DNA of 64,000 nt from Pseudomonas sp. Irchel 3E13 (GCF_900187455.1 NZ_FYDX01000010.1:1-64000); one strand, 5' to 3'. Positions 42,275 to 51,727 are shown, counted from the stretch's first letter. Notes: generated from the letters alone by a model not told the origin. Translations and numbers: made by a program.

Positions 42275-42661
42275 ATGACCGAACAAGCAATCAAGCGCTG
42301 GGAAGGGCTCAGTATCTCCGGCGAACTGCGGATGGGCGTCTGGTATGCGGGACAACGCCATAAAACTTTCATCATTCGTGTGCCAGTTGCTGGCGACCTG
42401 ATAGGGGCCCAGGAGGAGCATCCCGGTGCGCCGCTTCAGTTGGTCACCTTGGAGGTATACCGCCGCCAGTTGCTGGCGCTCGGTGACATCCCGCTCGACG
42501 TATTGACTACTGACCTGCTGCGAGAGGAGTTGGCGGAAAGCGATTTGGCGATCATCGCCGACGCCGACGCTGAGCTGGAAAAAAAGCTCGCGCCGCCGAG
42601 CGCGGCAACGTCGATTGGCGTCGAGTCGAGCACGCCCTTGTCCGCCTCGGATACCGTTTAG
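42275..42661 (+). CDS. tail assembly chaperone, short (gpG-type) product
   Basis: A 128-residue protein in the place of Mu gp41. A folded N-terminal part (RWEGLSISGELRMGVWYAGQRH) is followed by a helix and an acidic stretch ADADAELEKKL, then a low-complexity tail. It is the frame-zero product of a frameshift pair: the mRNA contains A AAA AAG at 42580-42586, and the -1 frame is open to 42795. It guides tape-measure assembly and is not in the virion. Confidence 0.88.
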   Translation: MTEQAIKRWEGLSISGELRMGVWYAGQRHKTFIIRVPVAGDLIGAQEEHPGAPLQLVTLEVYRRQLLALGDIPLDVLTTDLLREELAESDLAIIADADAELEKKLAPPSAATSIGVESSTPLSASDTV

Positions 42662-42795
42662 ACGAAATTCGGCACATGACAAGGGCGGAGATCGATTCTC
42701 GGATTGACATGATCGTCGGCAAGTCCAAAGGCACTCGCTTTGTCAGCAAGCGGCAGCGCATAGCGTTGCCCAAGCCGTCCCGGAAGGCTCAGTGA
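42275..42795 (+). CDS. tail assembly chaperone, -1 frameshift (gpGT-type) fusion
   Basis: Slipping back one base at A AAA AAG (42580-42586) joins the first 104 residues to 69 residues of the -1 frame, ending at TGA 42793-42795, for a 173-residue fusion. The new segment begins ARAAERGNVDWRRVEHAL and continues with DEIRHMTRAEIDSRIDMIVG and a basic tail, all in good codon style although it has no start codon of its own of useful length. Programmed frameshifts between the two genes before the tape measure are conserved in long-tailed phages. Confidence 0.82.
42580..42586 (+). promoter_or_regulatory. programmed -1 frameshift slippery site
   Basis: The heptamer A AAA AAG is in the correct phase relative to the upstream reading frame (codons GAA AAA AAG) and lies within a run of seven A. 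It is a strong -1 slippery sequence in bacteria (as in dnaX), and the -1 frame stays open for 69 codons beyond it. Confidence 0.82.
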
Positions 42796-42838
42796 TGGGC
42801 CTTTCTTGTATCCGTAAGACATCTCCTGAGGCTACTCC

Positions 42839-45187
42839 ATGACTGATCTGCGCGTTGCGCTTCGTGTGCAAGCCCATGCCGGCGAAAGCCGCAGGGAAAT
42901 CGAGCAAATCAACCGTGACCTACGCAAGGCCGGTAAAGAGGGCGCCAGATCGCTGGCCGACGAAAGCTGGAAGGCATCCTCGGCCATCGGCAAAGTCGGC
43001 CAAGTCGGCGCGAATAGCTACAAGGTCATCCGAGGCGCTATGCGCCAAACCGCGCAGGCGGGGTCGGGCACACGCATCGAAGTCAGTAAGACCACTGCCG
43101 AATTAAAGGAGATGGCTGCGGCGTCTCGTAAGGCCGCGCGCGATGCAAAGACTGAGTTGGCGAATACTGACCGGCAGGGCGTTGCGCCGTTGAGGCAGAG
43201 CGTGGAGCGTGCCGAATCTTCCTTCCGGCGCATGGCACAGAGCAGTGGTCGCGGCCTTACGGCGCTGAAGAAGATTGCAACGGGAGTGCGACAAGAGTTT
43301 GAGCGGCTCAAGAACTTCGGCGGCACCATGACCGGCCAACTGGCGGGGCTGGGCCTCGGCGTCGGGGTGGTTGCTGGGCTGAAAGCAAACGCTGAGCTTG
43401 AGCGCGTATTGATCCGTACTAAGCAAACGGCAGGCATGACGGGGGAGCAGACGGACGAGTGGCGCAAGGACGGATGGCGGATTGCCAAGACCTACGGTGC
43501 GACTCGGGCGGATGTCGACACGGGTTTTAACACCTTGATCGCATCCGGGGTCAACTATGACGCATCGAAGAAGACCGCTGATGCAATCGGTCAGGCTAAC
43601 GCCATTACCGGTGCCAATCCGGCGGTGCTAGGCAAAGCTGTTGTGGCGGCGGCAAGTGCGTTCAATATTGATTTGAACAAGGAAGGCGCAGCGCTTGAGT
43701 TGCTGCAAAAAATGACCGTCGCCGGCAGGCTCGGTAACGCGGAGCTTGAGAACTTGTCGGACTTGTTCCCGAAGATTGGCGGTGCGGCAGCCGCCGCCGG
43801 TATGTCAATTGAACAGGCGTTAGCCTTTACCGAGTCGCTTTCTAAGGTCGAGTTGCAGCCAGACAGGCTTGGTACGTTGGCAGAGTCAACCTTGCGTGTT
43901 TTCAGCAACAAGGAGTATCGGGACCAGATCACCAAGACCACGGGTATCCAGTTTTTCAACAAGGACAAAAGCTCTCGTAACCCCGAACAAGTATTTGCCG
44001 ACCTGAAGCGTAAGTATGAAGCCATGAAAACAGATGAGCAGCGTGCCAAGTTCATGGGCGTGGTGTTCAAAGGCATGGACCAGGACACGATACGCGGGTG
44101 GCGCAGCATGCTGACGGGCGAGCGCTTGGATGATTTGAAGTCCGGTGCCAAGACCTTGGGTGATGCCGAGCCGATTTTCAGCAAGGATCTGAAAGAAAAC
44201 ACCAATAGTTCCAGTGGCACGGCGGCACGCATGAAGGCAACTCTTGCCGAAGCCGTCGACAGGATGGCAACACCACTCAACAAGAGCTTTGCCGACTTCG
44301 GGAGCTACCTGCTCGACGACATGAATCTGTCGGGCGAGCAGATGTTGGTCGGTGGCGCTGCACTTGGCCTGGGCGGATATTACGCGGGACGCGGCTTGCA
44401 AGCCGGGGCAGGCTCGTTGCTGAAAAAGTACCTTGGTGGGCCTGAGACTCTGCGAAACATCGCGGTCGGCAAAGTCCTGGAAGACGCAACAGGTGTTGAG
44501 TCGGTCTTTGTTACGAACTGGCCGGAAAAAATGGGTGGCGGTGGTGATGAGGACAAAGAAGGCAAAAACATGGAGGGTCTTGGATTGGCCGCGTTGGCCT
44601 TAACTGCTGCTCAGGTCGGAGGTGCGAGCGCCTCGACGGACGAAGGCCGGCTGCGTAACGTCGAAAACAGCAAGCTCCTGGAGGCTGATCAGAAGCGGTT
44701 CCAAGAGGCGTTCTACCGCAATCGAATGGAGTTGGCGAAGAGCAATCCCGAGCAGTCCTCAGATTGGCTGTCAGCAGAATCCTATCGGTTGGCACATGTC
44801 CAAACAGGCTTGACCGCTTCTGGCATCCCCGTCGCCAAGGCGCAAGCCTGGAGCAAGGATCTTTCTGACCGCCTAACGGCAGCGGCTATGAGCTTTCCCG
44901 CAAAGCCTGCCGCCCAATCGCCGCAAGCTCCCGAGTGGTTCAAGGTGCAAGCGGATCGCCTCAATGGCCCCAACTTGGGGCTGCCGGGCTATGGAGCCGA
45001 CGTCAACTACCCCTCTGGGGGCACCGAGGGTGGAGCTTCTGCACAAAGCCCAGCCTCGCAAGCTCTGGAAGCACGGCTGAACTCGTTGCTATCCAAACCG
45101 CTCGTCATTGAAGTCCGAACGGACTCGGGCTTGATTCAAGCTGAGCTAGAGCGAAGAACCGACATTATGATGAGGCGCGGCGGATGA
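42839..45187 (+). CDS. tail tape measure protein (TP901-like core)
   Basis: A 782-residue tape measure protein that sets tail length. An N-terminal coiled region (residues 10-150) precedes the TP901-type core (about 180-400; LIASGVNYDASKKTADAIGQANAITGANPAVLGKAVVAAAS in parts), followed by MGVVFKGMDQDTIRGW, a hydrophobic glycine/alanine segment (ALGLGGYYAGRGLQAGAGSLL) and a polar C terminus. The gene is the longest in the tail block and directly follows the frameshift chaperone pair. It overlaps gpN by four bases. Confidence 0.93.
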   Translation: MTDLRVALRVQAHAGESRREIEQINRDLRKAGKEGARSLADESWKASSAIGKVGQVGANSYKVIRGAMRQTAQAGSGTRIEVSKTTAELKEMAAASRKAARDAKTELANTDRQGVAPLRQSVERAESSFRRMAQSSGRGLTALKKIATGVRQEFERLKNFGGTMTGQLAGLGLGVGVVAGLKANAELERVLIRTKQTAGMTGEQTDEWRKDGWRIAKTYGATRADVDTGFNTLIASGVNYDASKKTADAIGQANAITGANPAVLGKAVVAAASAFNIDLNKEGAALELLQKMTVAGRLGNAELENLSDLFPKIGGAAAAAGMSIEQALAFTESLSKVELQPDRLGTLAESTLRVFSNKEYRDQITKTTGIQFFNKDKSSRNPEQVFADLKRKYEAMKTDEQRAKFMGVVFKGMDQDTIRGWRSMLTGERLDDLKSGAKTLGDAEPIFSKDLKENTNSSSGTAARMKATLAEAVDRMATPLNKSFADFGSYLLDDMNLSGEQMLVGGAALGLGGYYAGRGLQAGAGSLLKKYLGGPETLRNIAVGKVLEDATGVESVFVTNWPEKMGGGGDEDKEGKNMEGLGLAALALTAAQVGGASASTDEGRLRNVENSKLLEADQKRFQEAFYRNRMELAKSNPEQSSDWLSAESYRLAHVQTGLTASGIPVAKAQAWSKDLSDRLTAAAMSFPAKPAAQSPQAPEWFKVQADRLNGPNLGLPGYGADVNYPSGGTEGGASAQSPASQALEARLNSLLSKPLVIEVRTDSGLIQAELERRTDIMMRRGG

Positions 45188-46548
45188 GCTGGTCAGAAAC
45201 GCTACTTGATGCTTCTTTCCGTGGCGTGCGGCTCAATGTCGAAAGCGAAAGCCTGCAATGGCAGCGTGCACTATCAGAGCATGGGACGCCGTTCAAGGAC
45301 GGCGACCGTGTTAAAGATTTGGGCCGTGGCGCCCGGCGCATTCCGATGCAGGTGGTGGTATTCGGCGTCAATTATGAGATCGAACTACAGAGCATCCTCC
45401 GCACACTGAACACGCCTGGTCCGGGCGAACTGATTCACCCGATCTACGGCAGCATGAACGTCGTCAGCAGCACGGGCGAGGTCAAGCATCACGCTGAACG
45501 CCCAGACTATGCCGAACTCAGCGTCGTCTTTGTCGAAGACACGCCGGATGCGCCGTTCTTCGAGCGTCAGTTTGAGTTCGTGGATATAGGCGTACTGGAG
45601 CAGGAAGACGAGTACACCTGGCAGGACGGGATCTTTGACCTGTTCGGTCGGATCGATTCATTAGTCGCTGAGATTCAATCGTGGATCGGCGGCGGGTGGG
45701 TTGGGCTGATCGAAAAGGCGCTCGGTCTCCCAGGTATTGGCCTGCGTCTACAGCAGTTACGCTCACAGATCCTCGGCATTGTTAGCGGTATCGCCGGCAT
45801 GCTCAAGCGCCCCTCGGCGGCATTCGATCCGCTGACGGATCTGATGAGAACACCGTCCGAAGTTCGCGGTGCAATCCAGGGCAGCACGCCGGTTACGTCG
45901 ACAGCGCTACTGGCGAAGTCAGGTGTACCAGCGGTGGTGCCAGGCAATGCTAGCCTTGCCGCCGATGCGGCCCGAGCCGGCGCTGGTTTTCTTCTTGCTG
46001 CGCGGCAGGGCGTGCTGCCCGTAGTCGGCAAACTGGTTGACGGGGTTTCGAGTGGCGGTGGCCTGGTGCTGCTGCCGGATGGCATGCCGGACGATCCTGT
46101 GGCTGCGAATGGCTTCGCGCTGGTGGTCCTGGTCATCACCGAATTGGCACTGGCTCATGCACAAGCCGTTGCCGTCATCATAGAAGACGAGGCCGAAACG
46201 CCGACCTTGAGCCCGTTCGAACTTGAGGGTTTGGTCAACCTTGTCCGGTCTTTGGTGCAGTCGTCCATCCTCTTGCAGCGCCACCTGTTTGATGTTGAAT
46301 CCTCCCGCCCAGTCATTGAGGCATTGCGCAACGTCGCCGCCTTGATACAGGCCCGCGCTCGTCAGGTCATTCTGCAAAGCCCGCCGATGATGGAGCGTGT
46401 GGTTGAGTCTCCGACCAGCCTGCGGCTACTTGCTCATCATTGGTACGGAGACCACACACGCGCAGTCGAGCTGATCCGACTCAACCCGGGGCTGAAGACT
46501 CCGCACAACATTGAGGCCGGGGAGGTGCTTCGTGCTTATGCCAAATAG
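45184..46548 (+). CDS. DNA circularisation/tail protein N (Mu gp43-like)
   Basis: A 454-residue Mu gpN family protein, with the N-terminal conserved SWSETLLDASFRGVRLNVES, the RRIPMQVVVFGVNYE and GPGELIHPIYGSMNV segments, and a long alanine-rich helical C-terminal half. Mu gpN belongs to the tail/baseplate and is also said to circularise infecting DNA. It overlaps both neighbours (ATGA upstream; 17 bases downstream). Confidence 0.9.
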   Translation: MSWSETLLDASFRGVRLNVESESLQWQRALSEHGTPFKDGDRVKDLGRGARRIPMQVVVFGVNYEIELQSILRTLNTPGPGELIHPIYGSMNVVSSTGEVKHHAERPDYAELSVVFVEDTPDAPFFERQFEFVDIGVLEQEDEYTWQDGIFDLFGRIDSLVAEIQSWIGGGWVGLIEKALGLPGIGLRLQQLRSQILGIVSGIAGMLKRPSAAFDPLTDLMRTPSEVRGAIQGSTPVTSTALLAKSGVPAVVPGNASLAADAARAGAGFLLAARQGVLPVVGKLVDGVSSGGGLVLLPDGMPDDPVAANGFALVVLVITELALAHAQAVAVIIEDEAETPTLSPFELEGLVNLVRSLVQSSILLQRHLFDVESSRPVIEALRNVAALIQARARQVILQSPPMMERVVESPTSLRLLAHHWYGDHTRAVELIRLNPGLKTPHNIEAGEVLRAYAK

Positions 46549-47665
46549 TGTGCCGGACGAATCCATCCGTCTGTCTATCGGCGGTCTGACCCACGAACAG
46601 TGGGATGGCTGGTCAGTTGAGTCCGATCTGCTTACGGCGGCAGACGGTTTTGAGCTTGAGCTGTACACGAAGGATGCGACGCGCTTGCCAGCAGTCTTGG
46701 CTGAGGGTGCGCCTTGCTCTTTGACGTTGGGCAAGGACCGCGTGTTGACGGGCCAGATAGATGAGTTTGAGCACGACATTTCCCGTCAAGGCGTATTCAT
46801 GCGCATCAACGGTAGGGATCGTGCGGCGCCTCTGGTCGACTGCTCTGCGCCGTTTGTATCGATGCGTGAGGCCAGTCTTGAGCAGATCCTGGAGCAGGTT
46901 GTCAGGCCGCTGGGCGTAACCCAAATCGAGGTCCGTGCAGCGAAACCCAAGACCCGGCGGAGGATTCAGATCGAGCCAGGTCAATCAGCGTGGGAGGCGC
47001 TGTTGCAGGTGGCCGAGGCAAACGGTCTCTGGCCTTGGGTCGAGCCGGATGGGCGTCTGGTTGTCGGTGGTCCTGACTACACGGCGCCGCCCGTAGGGGT
47101 GCTGATTCTTCGCGAAGATGGCGTCGGCAACAACGTGCAGCGCTTGAGCGTGCGCCGCTCCATTGCGAACCGCTACAGCCAGATCACGGTACTCGGGCAG
47201 CACGGGCAGTACGACAACGACGGGCTGGATACAAAGCGCGCCCATCTGCGCTCGGTTGTTCAGGACGAGGCACTGACCCGGCGCGGAATCTTCCGGCCCA
47301 AAGTCGTCATTGATAGCTCCAGTGAGAACCAGGACATGGCGACAACCCGCGCACGCAAGCTGCTTGCCGATAGTCGTCTGGAGGGCTTTGAAATCCGCGC
47401 CATCGTCGCTGGGCATCGTGCTGGCAACGGTCAAGTGTGGACGCCAGGTCAGCGTGTCATCGTCCGCAGCGAGCCGCATGGGCTTGATGCAACGTTTTTC
47501 ATGATGGCGCGCACACTGCGCCTGACGCGGGGCGAAGGTCCCATCACCGAGCTGCGGTTGCGAGAGGACAAGATGTGGGTGCTCGACAGCAACCCCGCCA
47601 AGAAACGCAAAGGCAAGAAGGGCAATGCAGATGCGGCATTCATCGAGATGATCAAGGGGGTTTAA
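46532..47665 (+). CDS. baseplate hub protein (Mu gpP/gp44-like)
   Basis: A 377-residue Mu P family hub protein, homologous to the T4 gp27 type. Segments include SLTLGKDRVLTGQIDEFEHDIS (in parts), REASLEQILEQVVRPLGV, PGQSAWEALLQVAEANGLWPWVEPDGRLVVG (in parts) and PGQRVIVRSEPHGLDATFF. The start is taken as GTG 46532, which has GGAGG six bases upstream; ATG 46538 is the alternative. It ends in a lysine-rich tail and overlaps gp45 by one base. Confidence 0.9.
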   Translation: MLMPNSVPDESIRLSIGGLTHEQWDGWSVESDLLTAADGFELELYTKDATRLPAVLAEGAPCSLTLGKDRVLTGQIDEFEHDISRQGVFMRINGRDRAAPLVDCSAPFVSMREASLEQILEQVVRPLGVTQIEVRAAKPKTRRRIQIEPGQSAWEALLQVAEANGLWPWVEPDGRLVVGGPDYTAPPVGVLILREDGVGNNVQRLSVRRSIANRYSQITVLGQHGQYDNDGLDTKRAHLRSVVQDEALTRRGIFRPKVVIDSSSENQDMATTRARKLLADSRLEGFEIRAIVAGHRAGNGQVWTPGQRVIVRSEPHGLDATFFMMARTLRLTRGEGPITELRLREDKMWVLDSNPAKKRKGKKGNADAAFIEMIKGV

Positions 47666-48207
47666 TGAGCATCATGGCGAAGCTGGTACGCGAGCAAGTT
47701 AACCGAGCAATGTCGAATGTCCGGCAGGCTTTCCGGGGAACAGCGGCGAGGAACAACCATGGCAAGTTGATTGGGGTCGAAATGGAAGGGCTTGCCGGTG
47801 AGTCGGTTTCCGGTGAGTTGATGCAGCACTATGGGTTCACCTCGGCGCCATTGCCGGGGGCCGAGTTCATCACCGTCCCTGTGGGTGGCAACAGTAAGCA
47901 TGCGGTTGTTGTGGCAAGTGAGGACGGGCGCTATCGCGTTGTGCTCAAGGATGGCGAAGTATCGCTGTACACGGATGAGGGCGACTTCATCCACATGAAG
48001 CGCGGTCGCTTGATCGAGGTCGAGACCGAAACGTTGCTGGTTCGGGCTAAGACAAAGGTGCGGTTTGAGACGCCCCTGGTCGAACTGAGCAAAGACCTCA
48101 AGGCAGACGGTGAAATCGAAGACCACACGCGAAGCATGCAGTTGGATCGCGACCTTTACAACGCGCACGGTCACCCTAATGGACCGCCGCCAGCTCCAGC
48201 TCAGTAA
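47665..48207 (+). CDS. baseplate assembly protein / spike (Mu gp45-like)
   Basis: A 180-residue baseplate protein V family member. An N-terminal helical/OB region (VNRAMSNVRQAFRGTAAR, GELMQHYGFTSAPLPGAEFI) precedes a beta-helical C-terminal spike with DEGDFIHMKRGRLIEVETETLLVRAKTKVRFETPLVELSKDL (in parts) and a final histidine motif AHGHPNGPPP that may hold a metal ion at the spike tip. It pierces the outer membrane in infection. Confidence 0.9.
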   Translation: MSIMAKLVREQVNRAMSNVRQAFRGTAARNNHGKLIGVEMEGLAGESVSGELMQHYGFTSAPLPGAEFITVPVGGNSKHAVVVASEDGRYRVVLKDGEVSLYTDEGDFIHMKRGRLIEVETETLLVRAKTKVRFETPLVELSKDLKADGEIEDHTRSMQLDRDLYNAHGHPNGPPPAPAQ

Positions 48208-48263
48208 ACCTTAAACCTTGCTGATACTCGCCCGATCAGGCGTGCGCGACAGTATGCCGAGCT

Positions 48264-48614
48264 ATGGACGCAGGCATAAACCCAACCACTGGCGACTTGA
48301 CGGGTCAACGTATCAATACGCTTGGCAACGCCGTTTACATCCGTCTCACAACTCCCCTCGGCTCCTGGTGGAAAGACCCCACCGTGGGTTCACGGCTGCA
48401 CGAACTCAAGCGCTCAAAAGACCTGCCCCGAGTTGGCAAGCTCGCCGCCCAATACGCCGAGCAAGCACTTCAACCGTTGCTCGATGACGGGCGGGCCCAA
48501 GCGATCTCCGTCACCTACGAGCAGCCGCACAACGGCTGGCTCAACCTGCTGATTGAGGTTGTCGACGTTACCGGCAATCCGCAGGTTTTTCGCCAACCTG
48601 TAAGGGTGAACTGA
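48264..48614 (+). CDS. baseplate wedge protein (gp46; GPW/gp25-like)
   Basis: A 116-residue gp46/GPW-gp25 family protein with the features NAVYIRLTTPLGSWWKDPTVGSRLHELK (in parts), YAEQALQPLLDDGRAQAISV and a final beta hairpin. It belongs to the inner baseplate wedge. A 56-bp gap separates it from gp45, with no clear terminator; gp47 follows after one base. Confidence 0.88.
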   Translation: MDAGINPTTGDLTGQRINTLGNAVYIRLTTPLGSWWKDPTVGSRLHELKRSKDLPRVGKLAAQYAEQALQPLLDDGRAQAISVTYEQPHNGWLNLLIEVVDVTGNPQVFRQPVRVN

Positions 48615-48615
48615 C

Positions 48616-49686
48616 ATGGCTTTTGCCGCTCCAGGTCTTGACGCGATTTTGCGGAACATCCTGCGGGACATTCGCAACCTTCAAGCCGAAGCCGATATCG
48701 GCCCGGACAGTGATAACTACGTTCGATCAGCCGCTGTCGCATCGGCCATTGAGGGGCTGTATCAAAAGCTGGCTTGGCTGTACCGCCAGATATTCCCAGA
48801 TACGGCTGATGAGGAAGAGCTAGTTCACGCTGCGGCCTTGCGTGGCGTCGTGCGTAAGGATCCAGTTGCGGCGGCCGGCACGGCGATACTGAAAGGGGCG
48901 CCGGGGGTCGGGCTGCTGCTGGGCGCATCGTTGCGGCATGTTGCGACGGGTGCGGTGTTCACGGCGAAAGCGAACACAAAACTTGGCGTGGATGGCACCG
49001 CGTCAGTTGTCGTAGAGGCCGAGACCGTCGGCCTGTCGATGAACGACCTCACAGGTGCGTTGACCGTCACCAGCCCGCCGCTAGGCATGGACGCAAACGC
49101 CGCATTTGAGGGTGAAACAGCGGGTGGTGAAGATCAGGAGACGGTCGAATCTTTGTTGGCGCGTTTCCTGGACATTCTTCAGTCGCCACCTGCCGGCGGC
49201 GCAGAGTATGACTTCCGCCGTTGGGCGCTGGAGGTCGAGGGGGTAACGGGTGCCCTGGTTATCCCTCGGCGTCGGGGCGGCGGGACCATCGATGTAGTCA
49301 TCACGGCCAGCGAAGGCATCCCTTCCGAGGCAGTTATTGCGGCCTGTCTGTCGCACATACAGGGCCAGTGTTCGGTTATCGCGGATGTCTGGGTATACGC
49401 CCCAACAATCCGCACGGTGAGCGCGGCAGCCAATGTCGAGTTGGCAGATGGCTACACCCTTGCTGATGTTCAGGCAGCGGCCCAGCGGGCATATGACGCG
49501 CTATTGAAGGCTTTGAAGCCGCGTGAAGGGCTCAAGCGCTCGCAGATCGAAGGGTTGATCAGCAACCTGGCCGGCGTCGTTGACCGTTCTGTTACGGCTC
49601 CAGCGGGCAACATTGCCGCATCCGATGATCCCGCGTTGATCGGCTGGATTAGGCCAGGCGCTCTCACCTTGGGGCTTCTGGAATGA
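48616..49686 (+). CDS. baseplate J-like protein (gp47)
   Basis: A 356-residue baseplate J/gp47 family protein. The N-terminal segment DADIGPDSDNYVRSAAVASAIEGLYQ-like region (EADIGPDSDNYVRS), RQIFPDTADEEELVHAAALRG, and the J domain with ETVESLLARFLDILQSPPAGGAEYDFRRWALEVEGVTGALVIPRRRGGGTIDVVI (in parts) are typical. It overlaps gp48 by four bases. Confidence 0.92.
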   Translation: MAFAAPGLDAILRNILRDIRNLQAEADIGPDSDNYVRSAAVASAIEGLYQKLAWLYRQIFPDTADEEELVHAAALRGVVRKDPVAAAGTAILKGAPGVGLLLGASLRHVATGAVFTAKANTKLGVDGTASVVVEAETVGLSMNDLTGALTVTSPPLGMDANAAFEGETAGGEDQETVESLLARFLDILQSPPAGGAEYDFRRWALEVEGVTGALVIPRRRGGGTIDVVITASEGIPSEAVIAACLSHIQGQCSVIADVWVYAPTIRTVSAAANVELADGYTLADVQAAAQRAYDALLKALKPREGLKRSQIEGLISNLAGVVDRSVTAPAGNIAASDDPALIGWIRPGALTLGLLE

Positions 49687-50258
49687 CGACGCTCGCTGAT
49701 CAGTTGCGGTTGCTATTGCCGCCGGTTTCCTACAGCGGCAACGCGCCTTACTTATCCGCCACCATTGAGGCGGAAGCGAATGCGATGAATCTTGCTGACG
49801 CTCAGGCAAGCAGAGTCTATAGCGCAATTTTCCCGGACTCCGGCGAGGGGCTGGCCGACTGGGAGCGTGTCCTTGCCCTTCCTGACCCGTGCGTAGCGGG
49901 CATCGCTCGGACTGTGGGTCAGCGGGTGCAGGCGGTCGTCAGCAAGCTGCAAGGGCGTGCAGGACAGAGCAAAGGGTTCTTCATCGCTCTGGCAAAGGCC
50001 ATGGGCTATGACATCACGATCACCACGTTTCAACCTGCTCGGGCGGGCCTCGCAAGAGCCGGCGATCCCATCAACGGTGGCGACTGGTCGTTCACCTGGC
50101 GAGTGAATGCGCCTGCCGTCACCGTCACGCATGCCCGTGCCGGTGCAACCGGTGCAGGCGATCCGCTAACGATTTGGGGCAACAGGGCCCTTGAATGCCG
50201 GCTTAGTCAAATGAAGCCAGCCGAATCTATTTTGCTGTTCGGGTACGGAGGCAACTAA
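49683..50258 (+). CDS. YmfQ/gp48 family baseplate protein (DUF2313)
   Basis: A 191-residue DUF2313 protein, recognised by QLRLLLPPVSY near the N terminus, AEANAMNLADAQASRVYSAIFPDSGEGLADWERVL (in parts) and the C-terminal LECRLSQMKPAESILLFGYGG. It connects baseplate wedge to tail fibres in Mu-like phages. It overlaps the tail fibre gene by one base. Confidence 0.9.
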   Translation: MTTLADQLRLLLPPVSYSGNAPYLSATIEAEANAMNLADAQASRVYSAIFPDSGEGLADWERVLALPDPCVAGIARTVGQRVQAVVSKLQGRAGQSKGFFIALAKAMGYDITITTFQPARAGLARAGDPINGGDWSFTWRVNAPAVTVTHARAGATGAGDPLTIWGNRALECRLSQMKPAESILLFGYGGN

Positions 50259-51715
50259 TGCAAAAAATTGGAGACATCACCAACACCGCTAATGCGTCTG
50301 GCGAGTTTACTGAGGGCAGTCCAGCGGCAGGCGTTGAGGCAACGCTGTTAAAGGCGCAATGGTTTAATACCATCCAGCGAGAGTTAGTGGGGCTTGTTCT
50401 CGGGGCCGGTATTTCACTAAGTGCCAGTGACGATGCCCAAGTATTGAAAGCTGTGAAGGCGCTGGCAGGAACTGCTGCCGATTTCGACAAGTTGTTGAAC
50501 AAGCCTACTACGTTGGAAGGTTATGGCATTGGGGACGGCCTTAAAAAAGGCTACCGAGGGCTGGGTGGTAAAACCGCGCCGGCTGGTTTGGTGGACGATA
50601 TCGGGCTTGAGGGCGGCTTTTATTCCTATGCGCAGGGAGGTAGTGCGCTGGGACAGTATGTATCCGTACTGAATATCCCTTACTCAACGGCAGACTATGC
50701 CGCGCAACTTGCTTTTGCATACTCCGGTGATGAGCCCATTGTTCGTGTGCGTGCGGCAAAGTCTTCTGGTGCTTGGGGCAATGTGCGCGTGCTTTGGCAT
50801 AGTGGCAACTTTAACCCCACTTACTACGCTGCGAAAGCAACGACGCTCGCCGGATATGGCATCAACGACGCATTCACTCGGTCGGAAACAAATGATCTGT
50901 TGGCTGCAAAAGCAACAAAGGCAACCAGCTTGGTCGGTTATGGGATTGCGGATGCTTATACCAAGTCTTATATAGACGCTGAATTCGCAAAGAGGGCGTA
51001 TTTGGCAATTACGCTGGCCGGTTACGGAATAGGTGATGCTTATACAAAGACGGAAGTAGATGCAGCACTTTCCAATAAACTTTCGGTCGGTGGTGTAAGT
51101 CAGCAAGTACCTGTAGTTGCGGCAGGTACAGTCGGTCTAGGGTACACAGATGCTGCAATGCACATACGTGAGGCAAAAGTTGTTGGTGCTGCGCAGTCAA
51201 GTGATGAGTATGCGCCGGCCATCGGATTCCATTGGCTTGGGCGTACTACTGGCCGGTTAATTATGGACGCCCTTGGTGTGTTGAAATGGAATGGTATTGC
51301 GCTGCTCACTGGCGCAAGAGCTACCCAAGGTGAAGTCGGCGGCGACGGAGGCGGAGCCGATAATGTGGTAACGGTTTCCAAACTACGGTTTGGCTTCAAC
51401 ATGATCAAAGGCGGCGGGGGTGCAAATAACGCAGTAGTATTTCCTGCTTGGCTTGGCGGCTTGATGATCCAGTGGGGGGTCCACGTTGCTAATACCTCTG
51501 ATGCGGAAACTGCCGTCACTTTCCCGCTGGGGTTCAACATTATCCCAGCGTGCGTAAGTATGCTCACCCACGACGGTGTTCTCGCTCAGTCAAGTGTTGT
51601 TTCTCAGGCTCGCGGCTTGAGTGCATCGGGTTTTCAGTCTCGCCGGGAAGACATTGGAACAGCATCTGCATTCAGCGCGACAGCTTATATCCGCTGGATT
51701 GCAGTTGGTTATTAA
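50258..51715 (+). CDS. tail fibre protein with gp53-like C-terminal domain
   Basis: A 485-residue receptor-binding fibre. The N terminus (KIGDITNTANASGEFTEGSPA) is the baseplate attachment part. A middle region holds tandem repeats of about 28 residues around TLxGYGIxDAYTKxExDA, with copies at DNA positions about 50518 (diverged), 50853, 50936 and 51020. The C-terminal domain (residues about 370-485, ending IRWIAVGY) resembles gp53-like fibre tips. Base composition is lower in GC than neighbouring phage genes, a sign of recent exchange of the host-range module. Confidence 0.88.
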   Translation: MQKIGDITNTANASGEFTEGSPAAGVEATLLKAQWFNTIQRELVGLVLGAGISLSASDDAQVLKAVKALAGTAADFDKLLNKPTTLEGYGIGDGLKKGYRGLGGKTAPAGLVDDIGLEGGFYSYAQGGSALGQYVSVLNIPYSTADYAAQLAFAYSGDEPIVRVRAAKSSGAWGNVRVLWHSGNFNPTYYAAKATTLAGYGINDAFTRSETNDLLAAKATKATSLVGYGIADAYTKSYIDAEFAKRAYLAITLAGYGIGDAYTKTEVDAALSNKLSVGGVSQQVPVVAAGTVGLGYTDAAMHIREAKVVGAAQSSDEYAPAIGFHWLGRTTGRLIMDALGVLKWNGIALLTGARATQGEVGGDGGGADNVVTVSKLRFGFNMIKGGGGANNAVVFPAWLGGLMIQWGVHVANTSDAETAVTFPLGFNIIPACVSMLTHDGVLAQSSVVSQARGLSASGFQSRREDIGTASAFSATAYIRWIAVGY

Positions 51716-51727
51716 GAGAGGGTAAGT

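Noticed and set aside
50518..51050. CRISPR-like repeats
   Set aside because: The repeats are in-frame protein repeats of the tail fibre with varied sequence and no constant direct repeat or spacer pattern.
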